Of a stretch of 64,000 bases of DNA, positions 1-10,064 are shown piece after piece (positions within the stretch are counted from its first letter, which is position 1; each line of letters starts with the position of its first letter). The notes below the pieces were generated by a model that had not been told where the DNA came from, did no database searches, and saw only the letters and a program-made list of their open reading frames with translations. This DNA is from Changshengia sp963803165. GTDB taxonomy: Bacteria > Chloroflexota > Dormibacteria > Aeolococcales > Aeolococcaceae. Location of the stretch: the NCBI GenBank assembly GCA_963803165.1, contig CAWDLK010000004.1:124001-188000 (forward strand). Direction: 5' to 3'. A program made the position numbers and the translations under genes.

Positions 1-1858
<1,858 letters not shown>

Positions 1859-1963
1859 GACCGCCTCCGCGTCCCGCCCGGCCCCTCCGATCCAGGAGGA
1901 AAGGGTCAGCTCGGGACATGCTCCGACCACCCCATTATGCCCATCGCAGGCTCCGGCCACTCT

Positions 1964-1984
1964 CTCCCCCTGCATTTGGGGGAG
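1964..1984 (-). terminator. Hairpin between rpsA and clpC
   Basis: CTCCCCC and GGGGGAG form a perfect 7-bp stem around a 7-base loop. A second small inverted repeat, GTCACC/GGTGAC, lies at 2000-2013, closer to the rpsA stop. Neither is followed by a clear T-run, so a Rho-independent role for either is uncertain. Confidence 0.35.
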
Positions 1985-2026
1985 GGACGTGCCGGGCCCG
2001 TCACCGGGGTGACGGAGGCCGTCTGG

Positions 2027-3421
2027 TCAGGCCTCGGGCTCGACCTCCCCCGGCTCCTCCGCCGCCAGGTCCGGGGCGGCGGCCGCACCGGCGTCCTCCA
2101 CCACCTCGTCGGCAACGGCGGCCTCCGGGCTCCGATCCGCCGGCTCGGCAGCGTCCTCGACCGGCTGGGCAGCGTCCTCGACCGGCTCGGCGGAGACCTC
2201 AGCCGGCTCGGCAGCGTCCCCGACAGGCTCGGCGGAGTCCTCGGCGGGCTCGCCGGAGGCCGCGGTGTCGTCGCCCAGGTCGTAGCTGGGAGGCACGTAC
2301 TCCGCCGGCCCCTCCGGCCCACCGCCGTGGAGCTGGCGCAGGGAGAGGCTGATCCGGCGGCGGGCCCGGTCGGCGCTCAGCACCATGACCTTGACCTGCT
2401 CGCCGATCTTGAGGATGTCCTCCGTGCGCTCGACGTGGTCCCAGGAGAGCTCGCTGATGTGCAGCAGCCCCTCGACGCCGTCGGCGATCTGCAGGAAGGC
2501 ACCGTACTTCTTGGTCTTGGTGACCTCGCCGTCGACGACCTTGCCGGGTGGGAAGCGGTCCTCGATGGTGTCCCACGGGTCGTCGCTCAGCTGGCGCAGG
2601 GAGAGGCTGATGCGGGAGAGCTCGGGGTCCAGCTTGATGACCTTGACCCGGACCTCGTCGCCGACGCTCAGCATGTCCGACACGTTGTTGATGCGGTCCC
2701 AGGAGAGCTCGCTGATGTGGATCAGGCCGTCGGCCCCACCCAGGTTGACGAAGGCGCCGTAGCTGGTCAGCCCGCTCACCTTGCCGGTGATCAGGTCGCC
2801 GACCTTGAGCTTCTCGAAGAGCTCCTCGCGCTGGCGCGCCCGGTCCTCGTCCTGGGCCGCGCGCTGGGAGACGATGAGGCGGTTGCGCTTGCGGTTGACC
2901 TCGAGGATCTTGACCGGGATCTTGGTCCCCACCAGCTCCATCAGGTTGCCGGAGAACTGCCGCGCCACCTGGCTGCTGGGGAGGAAGCCACGCAGGCCCA
3001 TGATGTTGACGATCAGGCCGCCCTTGTTCTGCTCGCGGACCTCGGCGTCGAGGATCTCCCCCTCCGACTCCTTCTCGGCCACGGCCTGCCAGATCGACTC
3101 GGCGCGCGCCTTGCGCAGCGAGAGGATGACCCGTCCCTCGTCGTCCTCGGGCTGGAGCACGTAAACCTTGATCCGCTCCCCGGGGGCCAGGGTGACCGCG
3201 GCCTCGTTGCGTCCGGAGAGCTCGCGGTTGGAGATCACCCCCTCCGACTTGGCCCCGATGTCGACGAGCACCTCGTCAGGGTCGACCCGCACCACCGCGC
3301 CCTCGACGATGTCGCCGTAGGCAAGGGTCTTGACACTGCCCTCCTCCTCGCGGAGGAGATCCTCCATGGTGAGCGGCTCGCGCTCCGGGGTCTCGACGCT
3401 GGGGGCCAACTGTCTCCTCAT
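2027..3421 (-). CDS. rpsA: 30S ribosomal protein S1 (four S1 domains)
   Basis: S1 binds mRNA at the ribosome and helps initiation. The 464-residue product has four S1 (OB-fold) repeats at about residues 36-103, 121-187, 207-276 and 293-362. The last two carry the well-conserved cores SYGAFVNLGGADGLIHISEL and KYGAFLQIADGVEGLLHISE. Four domains is the short S1 form common in Gram-positive and related phyla, rather than the six of E. coli. After residue 370 comes a low-complexity acidic Ala/Glu/Pro tail built on a 7-residue repeat. The ATG at 3421 is the longest start; an internal ATG near 3366 (MEDLLREEEG) is possible. Confidence 0.93.
   Translation of the reverse strand: MRRQLAPSVETPEREPLTMEDLLREEEGSVKTLAYGDIVEGAVVRVDPDEVLVDIGAKSEGVISNRELSGRNEAAVTLAPGERIKVYVLQPEDDEGRVILSLRKARAESIWQAVAEKESEGEILDAEVREQNKGGLIVNIMGLRGFLPSSQVARQFSGNLMELVGTKIPVKILEVNRKRNRLIVSQRAAQDEDRARQREELFEKLKVGDLITGKVSGLTSYGAFVNLGGADGLIHISELSWDRINNVSDMLSVGDEVRVKVIKLDPELSRISLSLRQLSDDPWDTIEDRFPPGKVVDGEVTKTKKYGAFLQIADGVEGLLHISELSWDHVERTEDILKIGEQVKVMVLSADRARRRISLSLRQLHGGGPEGPAEYVPPSYDLGDDTAASGEPAEDSAEPVGDAAEPAEVSAEPVEDAAQPVEDAAEPADRSPEAAVADEVVEDAGAAAAPDLAAEEPGEVEPEA
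2141..2245 (-). repeat. 21-bp tandem repeat in the 3' end of rpsA
   Basis: Five imperfect 21-bp units lie head to tail, starting at 2141, 2162, 2183, 2204 and 2225, with the common core CGGCTCGGCAGCGTCCTCGA. They encode a 7-residue acidic repeat such as VEDAAEP in the S1 tail. The copies differ mostly at one to several bases, so the array may vary in length between strains. Confidence 0.8.
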
Positions 3422-3769
3422 GTCTCTCTCGCCTGCCGCCCGGGGGGAGCGTCCGGCCGAGGGATGTGGGCACGAAGCCCGGAATCATCTGCCGCCTGGG
3501 GGCGTTGAACGGACGCGTTTGCGCCGTTGCCGTGCGACACGGGCAGTCTAACAGGGTAGCGCCATTCGACCGGGTGGGGAGTCCCCCTCCTGTGCCGGCC
3601 ACGCCCAGGGCCTCCGGAGCCGGCCGAACCCCCGGCGCGGTCCGGGGGGCGGGACCGGGGCCGTGGAGCCGTGGCGCGCAGCTGTCAGGGTTTCGTTGCA
3701 GCCCGTGACCGGGGCAATACAGGACCCTCGGGGGGCGCGTCGCACCGCCATGCGAACCTCGGTGGCGCC
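3422..3769. other. Divergent intergenic region between rpsA and a zinc-ribbon gene
   Basis: No credible gene is seen in this 348-base stretch. It should hold the promoters of rpsA (leftward) and the small zinc-ribbon gene (rightward). A TAGACT hexamer on the minus strand (complement of 3545-3550) is a possible -10 element for rpsA, but no convincing -35 partner was found. Confidence 0.4.
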
Positions 3770-3979
3770 ATGAGGGTCACGATCACCTGCGAGGAGTGCG
3801 GCCACAAGCACCGCCTCGAGCGGCGCATCACCGAGCCGGGGCCGATCTGGATCATCTGCCACAACTGCGAGCTGCCGCTGCAGGCGATGCTCGAGGGCCC
3901 CACCCCCCGGCAGGTCCACGCCGCCTACGCGGCCTGGAAGGACATCTTCAACCTCTCCGACGTGGGGACGGCCAGCTAG
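3770..3979 (+). CDS. Small zinc-ribbon-like protein, unknown function
   Basis: A 69-residue protein beginning MRVTITCEECGHKHRLE. Two CxxC knuckles, CEEC near residue 7 and CHNC near residue 30, are spaced as in a zinc ribbon. No further domain is recognised; the C-terminal half has an amphipathic helical look (HAAYAAWKDIFNL). It precedes clpS by 57 bases in the same direction. The start was chosen because the two knuckles follow at once; the frame is open further upstream, but that part looks non-coding. Function unknown. Confidence 0.6.
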   Translation: MRVTITCEECGHKHRLERRITEPGPIWIICHNCELPLQAMLEGPTPRQVHAAYAAWKDIFNLSDVGTAS

Positions 3980-4036
3980 CCGCCCTCGCGGCGTCCCCTC
4001 CCGGTCCGGCTTCCAGTGGTCTAACCTTGGAATCCG

Positions 4037-4348
4037 ATGCCCCCGGCGACCGTCCAGCCTCCCGCTCCCACTGAGACCCCGATCTGGTCGCCGGCGGGCG
4101 AGGAGCGCAGCCACCGCGACCCGGGCTGGGACGTGGTGGTCTGGAACGACCCGATCACGTTGATGTCGTACGTGGTGCTCGTCTTCCGACGCCTCTTCGG
4201 CTACGACTTCGAGACCGCGACCCGCCTGATGCTCCAGGTGCACCACGAGGGCAAGGCGGTGGTCGCCACCCAACCCCGCGAGCAGGCCGAGGTCTCGGTC
4301 TCGCGGCTGCACGGCTTCGGCCTCCAGGCGACCCTGGGCCGGGGGTAG
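4037..4348 (+). CDS. clpS: ClpS, N-end-rule adaptor for the Clp protease
   Basis: ClpS delivers proteins with bulky hydrophobic N-terminal residues to ClpA/ClpC. The 103-residue protein has the core WNDPITLMSYVVLVFRRLFG and then VHHEGKAVV. Asn37, Asp38 and His69 correspond to the residues that bind the substrate alpha-amino group in characterised ClpS proteins. The first 30 residues are a variable, Pro-rich extension. It is followed after 7 bases by a DUF2017 gene, a pairing well known in actinobacteria. The partner clpC lies 2.2 kb away on the other strand. Confidence 0.93.
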   Translation: MPPATVQPPAPTETPIWSPAGEERSHRDPGWDVVVWNDPITLMSYVVLVFRRLFGYDFETATRLMLQVHHEGKAVVATQPREQAEVSVSRLHGFGLQATLGRG

Positions 4349-4355
4349 ACCGCCG

Positions 4356-4805
4356 GTGGCCGAGGTCCGCAAGCGGCGTGGGCGGATCCAGCTGCGCCTC
4401 GACCGCGAGGAGAGGGCGGCGCTGGAGATGATCGTGGCCCAGCTCTCCCCCAAGGTGGGAGAGGTCAAGCGGACCGTGCCGATCGCCTACGACGACGCCG
4501 AGCTGCAGCGCGAGTACGACCGCTGGGTCCGCCCGGAGATCGACCGGAGCCGGGGAGAGGACCTCGACGCCATCCGCGAGAGCCTGGGGTCGGGCGAGGA
4601 CGTCACCGCGCTCACCGAGGATCAGGCCCTCTCCTGGGTGCGTGGGCTCAACCTCCTCCGGCTCACCGCCGGCGGGCTGCTCGGGGTCGAGGACGACGGT
4701 TGGGACCAGGACGCGGACGAAGCCCTGCGCCGCTCCCCGGAGTACCGGGTGCTGCTCGCCCTGGGCCTGCTCCAGGAGGAGCTGATCGCGGTCCTGGAGG
4801 GGTAG
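4356..4805 (+). CDS. DUF2017 family protein
   Basis: A 149-residue protein starting at GTG 4356. It opens with a basic segment (VRKRRGRIQLRLDREERAAL) and continues with mostly acidic helices; the end region EYRVLLALGLLQEELIAVL is typical of DUF2017. The family is found next to clpS in actinobacteria and relatives, so a role linked to ClpS/ClpC proteolysis is inferred from context only. No catalytic motif is visible. Confidence 0.78.
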   Translation: MAEVRKRRGRIQLRLDREERAALEMIVAQLSPKVGEVKRTVPIAYDDAELQREYDRWVRPEIDRSRGEDLDAIRESLGSGEDVTALTEDQALSWVRGLNLLRLTAGGLLGVEDDGWDQDADEALRRSPEYRVLLALGLLQEELIAVLEG

Positions 4806-4866
4806 GGGTGACCATCGGGGTCGGACGTGACCAGGGTCGCCGGCCCGACCGGTCGGAGAGGCCACG

Positions 4867-5247
4867 ATGAAACGCCGCCTCGGCATCGCGATCGTGCTGG
4901 TGTGCCTGTGCCTGGCGGGGTGGGCGGCCCTCGGGTTGCTGCCCCCGCCGTCCATCTTCATCGTCCACGATGTCGACGGTCCCAGCGTGGTGGTGACCCC
5001 CTGGGCCCACGGTCCGGCCACGCGCGTCGAGTGCGAGGGCAGCGCCCAAATCGATACAAGCTCCGCCCCGAGGCAGCCGTGGCTCGTCACGGTGACCTCA
5101 GCGGCGACCGGCAGGGTGCTTCGGCAGGAGAGCGTCTTCGGAGACGTGGAGGTGATCGTGCGGGGTGACTTCGTCTTGATAGGAGCGCCAGCCCCCTCGG
5201 TCGGACCGGCACCTCTCCCGGGCTTCGAGTGTTCGGCCGATCCGTGA
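4867..5247 (+). CDS. Hypothetical exported protein
   Basis: A 126-residue product with an N-terminal hydrophobic stretch after MKRR (about residues 6-25, including a VCLCLAGW segment), so it is probably secreted or anchored by an uncleaved signal. The rest is beta-rich and ends in a Pro-rich segment. Two cysteines in the mature part (VECEG and FECSAD) could form a disulfide. No family is recognised. Confidence 0.55.
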   Translation: MKRRLGIAIVLVCLCLAGWAALGLLPPPSIFIVHDVDGPSVVVTPWAHGPATRVECEGSAQIDTSSAPRQPWLVTVTSAATGRVLRQESVFGDVEVIVRGDFVLIGAPAPSVGPAPLPGFECSADP

Positions 5248-5400
5248 ACCGAGCCGGGCCGAGGTGCTTCAGAGGCTCGGCACACTCAGGAGGCGCGTGG
5301 GTGCGTGCGGAGCGAAGTCTCTGCGCAGGCGGCAGCTGCAATGCCGCCACCCCGGGGTTCCCCGCGGATCCCGATCCGTGGGGTGGGGAGCAGAGGGCGC

Positions 5401-5422
5401 GGCACGCCGGTCAGGGCGTGCC
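5401..5422 (-). terminator. Hairpin downstream of nadC
   Basis: GGCACGCC and GGCGTGCC form a perfect 8-bp stem with a 6-base loop, about 60 bases beyond the nadC stop. The T-run of a classical terminator is missing. The rest of the 232-base gap around it (5248-5479) shows no gene. Confidence 0.4.
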
Positions 5423-5479
5423 GGCGTCCGGGCCGCAGCGAGGCACCACCCCGGCGCCTCCCCATGAGTGCGGAAGCGT

Positions 5480-6346
5480 CTAGTAGCGGGTTACCTTCAG
5501 CGAGAGGTCCAGCGCCACCGCACTGTGGGTCAGCGCCCCCACCGAGATGTGGTCCACGCCGGCCAGCGCGTAGGCGCGGGCGTTGTTGGGCTGGACCCCA
5601 CCGCTCACCTCGACGATGGCACGGCCACGGATCAGCGCCATCGCCTCGCGCACCTGGCCCGGCGAGAAGTTGTCGAGGAGGATGCGCGGCGCCTTGTCGG
5701 TGAGAGCCTGCTGGAGCTCCTGGAAGCAGCCCACCTCGATGATCACGTCGTCCTCGGGATAGGCCTTGCGGATGGCGCGCAGCGCCGGGGTCACGCCGCC
5801 GACCAGGGCGAGGTGGGTGTCCTTGATGAGCACGGCGTCGTAGAGGCCGAAGCGGTGGTTGACGGCGCCGCCGATGCGGGTGGCGTACTTCTCCAGGGAG
5901 CGGAGCCCCGGGGTGGTCTTGCGGGTGTCGAGGATGGTCGCCTTGGTCCCGTCCACCGCCTTGACGTAGCGAGCGGTCATGGTGGCGATGCCGGAGAGGT
6001 GCTGGAGGAAGTTGAGGGCGACCCGCTCCCCCTTGAGGATGGCGCGGGCCGGTCCGAAGAGGCGGATGACGATCTGATCCTCCTGGACCTTGTCGCCGTC
6101 CTTGGCCTTGGCGTCGAACTGCACACGCTCGTCCAGCAGCTCGAAGACGCGACGTGCCAGGGCGAGCCCGCAGATCACGCCGTCCTGCTTGCAGACGACC
6201 TTGCCGCGGCAGGTCATGGCGGACGGGATGAGGGCGTCGGTGGTGACGTCACCGGCCCCGAGGTCCTCCTCGAGCGCGGCGCGGATCAGAGCGTCGAGGT
6301 GCTCGGGCGCGAGCGTCTCAGTGATGGGCTGCAGGGTCGTGGACAA
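5480..6346 (-). CDS. nadC: Nicotinate-nucleotide pyrophosphorylase (carboxylating), NadC
   Basis: NadC makes nicotinate mononucleotide from quinolinate and PRPP in de novo NAD synthesis. Family motifs are TRKTTPGLRSLEKYA, the HRFGLYDAVLIKDTH segment with its basic active-site residues, and EVSGGVQPNNARAYA near the end. I chose TTG 6346 (288 residues) because GAGGAG lies about six bases upstream; longer starts at 6376 and 6415 lack a ribosome binding site. It overlaps the end of nadB by 29 bases, so the two are probably translated from one mRNA. Confidence 0.93.
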   Translation of the reverse strand: MSTTLQPITETLAPEHLDALIRAALEEDLGAGDVTTDALIPSAMTCRGKVVCKQDGVICGLALARRVFELLDERVQFDAKAKDGDKVQEDQIVIRLFGPARAILKGERVALNFLQHLSGIATMTARYVKAVDGTKATILDTRKTTPGLRSLEKYATRIGGAVNHRFGLYDAVLIKDTHLALVGGVTPALRAIRKAYPEDDVIIEVGCFQELQQALTDKAPRILLDNFSPGQVREAMALIRGRAIVEVSGGVQPNNARAYALAGVDHISVGALTHSAVALDLSLKVTRY

Positions 6347-7892
6347 TGTCTGCTCCTCGGTGGGCCCGCATGACATGGGACACACGCCAGCGGTCGCTGC
6401 TCGTGGGGAAGTCACCGCGGTGGTGAGCGCCCCGGCTCTCCTCTCGGTTCAGGGCGGCCTCGACGACCAGTCGGGCCGCGGTCTGGGCGAGCTGGCGGCG
6501 CCGTGCCGGGAGCCACGCCTCGCCCTCGCTCCTCTCCTCCCCCATCTGGGCGATCACCGCCCCGGCGGCGGCGAGCTCGGGCCCGGTGCGGCTGATGCCG
6601 CAGGCCGACCACATCAGCTCGCGCAGCTCCTGCTCGCGCGCCACGTCGGCGAGCCGCGTCTCCACGGCCACCCGCGGCAGCTCGACCACGGTCCCCGCGC
6701 GGCGCCCCTCCAGCCCGGCCACCGCCGCCTCTGCGGCCCGGCGCCCGAACACCAGGCCCTCGAGCAGCGAGTTGCTGGCCAGACGGTTGGCGCCGTGCAC
6801 CCCGGTCCGGGCCACCTCTCCGCAGGCGTAGAGGCCGGGCAGGGTCGTCGCCCCATCCACGTCGGTCACGGCCCCCCCGATGGTGTAGTGAGCCGCGGGG
6901 GCGATCGGTACCGGTCGCTCCACCGGATCGACCCCGTGCTCGCGACAGGTGGCGACGACGGTGGGGAAGCGCTCGGCGAGCCGCTCGCCGACCCCCCGGC
7001 AGTCGAGGAACACCGGCTCGCCGCCGCTGCGCGCCATCTGCTCCCAGATCGCACGGGCGACGACATCCCGCGGCGCCAGCTCGCCCCGCGGGTCGGTGTC
7101 GAGGAGGAAGCGCCTCCCCGCCGCGTCCACCACCAGCGCACCCTCGCCGCGCACCGCCTCGCTGATCAGGAACGCCGGGGCACCGGGCACCGCGAGCACG
7201 GTGGGATGGAACTGGAGGAACTCGAGATCGGCGACGTCGGCGCCCGCCTCGAAGGCCAGGGCGATGCCGTCGCCCGTGGAACCGGCCGGGTTGGTGGTGT
7301 GCCGCCAGAGTGCGGCGGCGCCCCCCGAGGCGAGGATCACGGCGCCCGCCTCCACCCGGACCCGGGTGCCCGACCTCGGATCGCAGAGCTCGACCCCGGC
7401 GCAGCCGGCGCTGTCGACGACCAGCCGGGTGACCGTCTGGTGCGCGGCGACCGCCGCGCCGCTCTCGCGAAGCCGGCTCAGCAGGGCCCTCTCGATGGCG
7501 GCACCGGTGGCGTCGCCCCCGGCATGGAGGACGCGCGCGCGGCTGTGCGCCGCCTCCCGGTGGAGGTCCACCCGGTCCCCGTCCCGGTCGAACTCCACCC
7601 CCCACGCGGCGAGCTCGGCGACGCGCGCCGGGGCCGCCTCCACCATGGTCCGGACCGCCCGCTCGTCGCAGAGACCGCGTCCCGCGGCGACGGTGTCCTG
7701 GAGATGAAGCTCCGGCGAGTCGTCCGGCCCGACCGCGGCCGCGATCCCGCCCTGGGCCACCGCGGTGCAGCCGTCGTCGACGGCGCCCTTGGTGACCACC
7801 AGCACCCGCGCACGCGGAGCGGCGGCGAGCGCGGCCGCGAGTCCGGCGACGCCGCCGCCCACGACCACGACCTCAGGGGCCGCGCCTCTCAA
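6318..7892 (-). CDS. nadB: L-aspartate oxidase NadB
   Basis: NadB oxidises L-aspartate to iminoaspartate, the first step of quinolinate synthesis. The N-terminus has the FAD-binding VVVVGGGVAGLAAALAA motif. Other succinate dehydrogenase/aspartate oxidase signatures are AQGGIAAAVG, LEFLQFHPTVL, EAVRGEGALVVD and GANRLASNSLLEGLVFG. The start is uncertain: TTG 7892 gives 524 residues, while CTG 7910 would overlap the panD stop as CTGA. No nadA is seen in the window; the cluster runs panD-nadB-nadC. Confidence 0.93.
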   Translation of the reverse strand: MRGAAPEVVVVGGGVAGLAAALAAAPRARVLVVTKGAVDDGCTAVAQGGIAAAVGPDDSPELHLQDTVAAGRGLCDERAVRTMVEAAPARVAELAAWGVEFDRDGDRVDLHREAAHSRARVLHAGGDATGAAIERALLSRLRESGAAVAAHQTVTRLVVDSAGCAGVELCDPRSGTRVRVEAGAVILASGGAAALWRHTTNPAGSTGDGIALAFEAGADVADLEFLQFHPTVLAVPGAPAFLISEAVRGEGALVVDAAGRRFLLDTDPRGELAPRDVVARAIWEQMARSGGEPVFLDCRGVGERLAERFPTVVATCREHGVDPVERPVPIAPAAHYTIGGAVTDVDGATTLPGLYACGEVARTGVHGANRLASNSLLEGLVFGRRAAEAAVAGLEGRRAGTVVELPRVAVETRLADVAREQELRELMWSACGISRTGPELAAAGAVIAQMGEERSEGEAWLPARRRQLAQTAARLVVEAALNREESRGAHHRGDFPTSSDRWRVSHVMRAHRGADIVHDPAAHH

Positions 7893-7906
7893 TGCCTGTA
7901 TCTCGA

Positions 7907-8266
7907 TCAGAGCGCCGTCGCCTCGGTGAGAGCGCGGTTCCGGGCATCGACCCGGACGATGCGGGGAACGTGCCGGGTGAGCTCCTCGTCGCTGTACTGC
8001 GCATAGGCGATGAGGATCACCAGGTCGCCAGCGCTGCCCAGATGGGCCATCGCGCCGTTGAGCCTCACCTCGGAAGGCGCGCCCACGATGGCGTAGGTGA
8101 CGGCGCGCGACCCGTTGCTGAGGTTGACCACGTGGACCTGCTCGCCGGGAACGATGTCGGCGAGTCGCATCAGCTCGGGGTCGATGCTGAGGGACCCCTC
8201 GTAGTCGAGATCCGAGCCCGTGACGGTGGCGCGGTGGATCTTCGACTTGACGATGGTGCGCAGCAC
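7907..8266 (-). CDS. panD: Aspartate 1-decarboxylase PanD
   Basis: PanD makes beta-alanine for pantothenate. It is made as a proenzyme that cleaves itself before Ser25 to give the pyruvoyl cofactor; the YEGS motif (residues 22-25) is present. Also seen are KSKIHRATVT with the active-site lysine region and NGSRAVTYAI. Length (119 residues) is normal for bacterial PanD. It starts at GTG 8266 behind a good GGAGAGGAG. It sits 33 bases after panC. Confidence 0.95.
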   Translation of the reverse strand: MLRTIVKSKIHRATVTGSDLDYEGSLSIDPELMRLADIVPGEQVHVVNLSNGSRAVTYAIVGAPSEVRLNGAMAHLGSAGDLVILIAYAQYSDEELTRHVPRIVRVDARNRALTEATAL

Positions 8267-8299
8267 GCTCGCTCCTCTCCGAAGTCCAGGCTGATGAGG

Positions 8300-9262
8300 T
8301 CACCCCCCCACGCCGACGGCCAGCCTCTCATCGGCCCCCGGCGTCAGCACGTCGATCAGCCGGGTTCCCCCTATTCTAGCAGCGATCAGGATTTCGCACC
8401 GAACGCTCACCGCTGCAGCCGGCTCGAACGTGTCAGCGTCGACCACGGCCACGTAGTCGACGGCGAGATCCGGGCTCCGGGCGAGACGGTCGAGGACGAG
8501 CTGGCGGATCCGCTCCGGATCGGTCTCGCCGGCCCGGTGGGCGGCGTCGGCGGCGGCGAGCGCCGCCGGGATGGCGAGGGCCTGGCGCCGGGAGCCGGCG
8601 TCGAGGCGGAGGTTGCGGCTGGAGAGGGCGAGCCCGTCGGCGTCGCGGACGGTCGGGCAGACGACGACCTCCGCGCCCGTGTCCAGGTCGGAGGCGAGGC
8701 GGCGGACCACGGCGCACTGCTGGGCGTCCTTGTGACCAAAGTAGGCACGATCGGGGCGGGTGGTGACCAGCAGCTTGGCGACGATGGTGGCCACGCCCTC
8801 GAAGTGCCCGGGGCGGTGAGCCCCCTCCAGGGTCTCGGTGAGCACGCCCCGCACCCCGACCCGGGTGGCGAAGCCCTCCGGGTACGCGGTCTCGACGGAG
8901 GGCGTGTAGACGAGGTCCACCCCCAGCTCCGCGCAGAGGGCGAGATCCACCTCCAGGGTGCGCGGGTACCGGTCGAGATCCTCGCCCGCGCCGAACTGGG
9001 TCGGGTTGACGAAGATGCTCACCGCGGTGCGGTCGCATTCCGCGCGCGATCGGACGATCAGCGAGCGATGCCCGGCGTGCAGGGCGCCCATGGTCGGCAC
9101 CAGGCCCAGGCTCTGGCCCGCGGCTCGGATCCGATCGCAGCGGCGGCGCAGCTCCGCCGGCTCCCCGACCACGGCCGGCAGGGAGCGGCGGCCGGCCGCC
9201 TTCGCTCCGCGCACCACGGACGCCTCCGCTCCTGTCGACGGTCCGGCGCCCGCGCTCGTCAT
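8300..9262 (-). CDS. panC: Pantothenate synthetase PanC
   Basis: PanC joins pantoate and beta-alanine using ATP. Motifs: PTMGALHAGHRSL (HIGH-type), VSIFVNPTQFGAGEDL, YFGHKDAQQ and LALSSRNLRL (KMSKS-like). At 320 residues it carries an unconserved N-terminal extension of about 30 residues, so the true start may be internal (for example near LPAVVGEPAELR). It lies 4 bases after panB and before panD in one operon. Confidence 0.95.
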   Translation of the reverse strand: MTSAGAGPSTGAEASVVRGAKAAGRRSLPAVVGEPAELRRRCDRIRAAGQSLGLVPTMGALHAGHRSLIVRSRAECDRTAVSIFVNPTQFGAGEDLDRYPRTLEVDLALCAELGVDLVYTPSVETAYPEGFATRVGVRGVLTETLEGAHRPGHFEGVATIVAKLLVTTRPDRAYFGHKDAQQCAVVRRLASDLDTGAEVVVCPTVRDADGLALSSRNLRLDAGSRRQALAIPAALAAADAAHRAGETDPERIRQLVLDRLARSPDLAVDYVAVVDADTFEPAAAVSVRCEILIAARIGGTRLIDVLTPGADERLAVGVGG

Positions 9263-9266
9263 CCCG

Positions 9267-10064
9267 TCACCCGTGGTACGTGTGGGCGTCGTCGGGGAAG
9301 GTGCCGGCGGCCACCTCGTCGGCGTAGGCGCGGGCGGCGGCGACGGCCTGGTCGCCGAGCGGGGCGAACACCTTGACGAAGCGGGCCAGCGGGTCGCGGG
9401 TCAGTCCCAGCATGTCGTTGACGACCAGCACCTGGCCGTCGCAGTCGGGCCCCGCCCCGATCCCCACGGTCGGGATCTCGAGCGACCGGGTCACCGCCGC
9501 CGCGACGGCGCGGGGCACACCCTCGAGCACCACGGCGAAGGCGCCCGCCGCCTCCAGCTCCCGGGCGTCGCTCTCGATGCGGGCGGCCACCTCCGCCTCC
9601 CTCCCCTGCACCCGGTAGCCGCCGAGCTGGTGGACGAACTGGGGGGTGAGCCCGAGGTGGCCCATCACCGGGATGCCGCGCTCGGTGAGCTTGGCCACCA
9701 GCGCGGCGACCCGTCCCCCGCCCTCCACCTTGACCGCGTGCATCCCCGCCTGGAGAAAGGCCGCGGCATTGGCGATGGCGTCCTCGTCGGACGCGTGGTA
9801 CGAGTTGAAGGGCATGTCCCCGACCAGGAGCTGATCGGGCGCGCCGCGGGCCACGGCCCGGGCGTGATGGAGCATCTCCGCCATGGTCACCGGGAGCGTG
9901 GTGCGGTACCCCAGCATCACCATCCCCAGGGTGTCGCCCACCAGCAGGACCGGGATGCCGGCCTCGGCCAGGATCCGAGCCGTCGTGTAGTCGTACGCGG
10001 TGAGCATCGCGAAGCGCTCGCCGCGGCGCTTGCGCTCGAGGAGGCTGGGGATGGTCACGGGCAT
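9267..10064 (-). CDS. panB: 3-methyl-2-oxobutanoate hydroxymethyltransferase PanB
   Basis: PanB makes ketopantoate from ketoisovalerate and methylene-tetrahydrofolate. Visible are AMLTAYDYTTARI, LLVGDTLGMVMLGY (metal-binding Asp), VKVEGG, PVMGHLGLTPQ and VLEGVP with the catalytic Glu. ATG 10064 is preceded by GGAGG at a proper distance and gives 265 residues. It overlaps the end of the upstream DUF2520 gene by 10 bases, implying translational coupling. Confidence 0.96.
   Translation of the reverse strand: MPVTIPSLLERKRRGERFAMLTAYDYTTARILAEAGIPVLLVGDTLGMVMLGYRTTLPVTMAEMLHHARAVARGAPDQLLVGDMPFNSYHASDEDAIANAAAFLQAGMHAVKVEGGGRVAALVAKLTERGIPVMGHLGLTPQFVHQLGGYRVQGREAEVAARIESDARELEAAGAFAVVLEGVPRAVAAAVTRSLEIPTVGIGAGPDCDGQVLVVNDMLGLTRDPLARFVKVFAPLGDQAVAAARAYADEVAAGTFPDDAHTYHG

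Noticed and set aside
6346..6415. Longer nadC starts at 6376 or 6415
   Set aside because: No Shine-Dalgarno precedes them, while TTG 6346 has GAGGAG at the correct distance and matches the family N-terminus.
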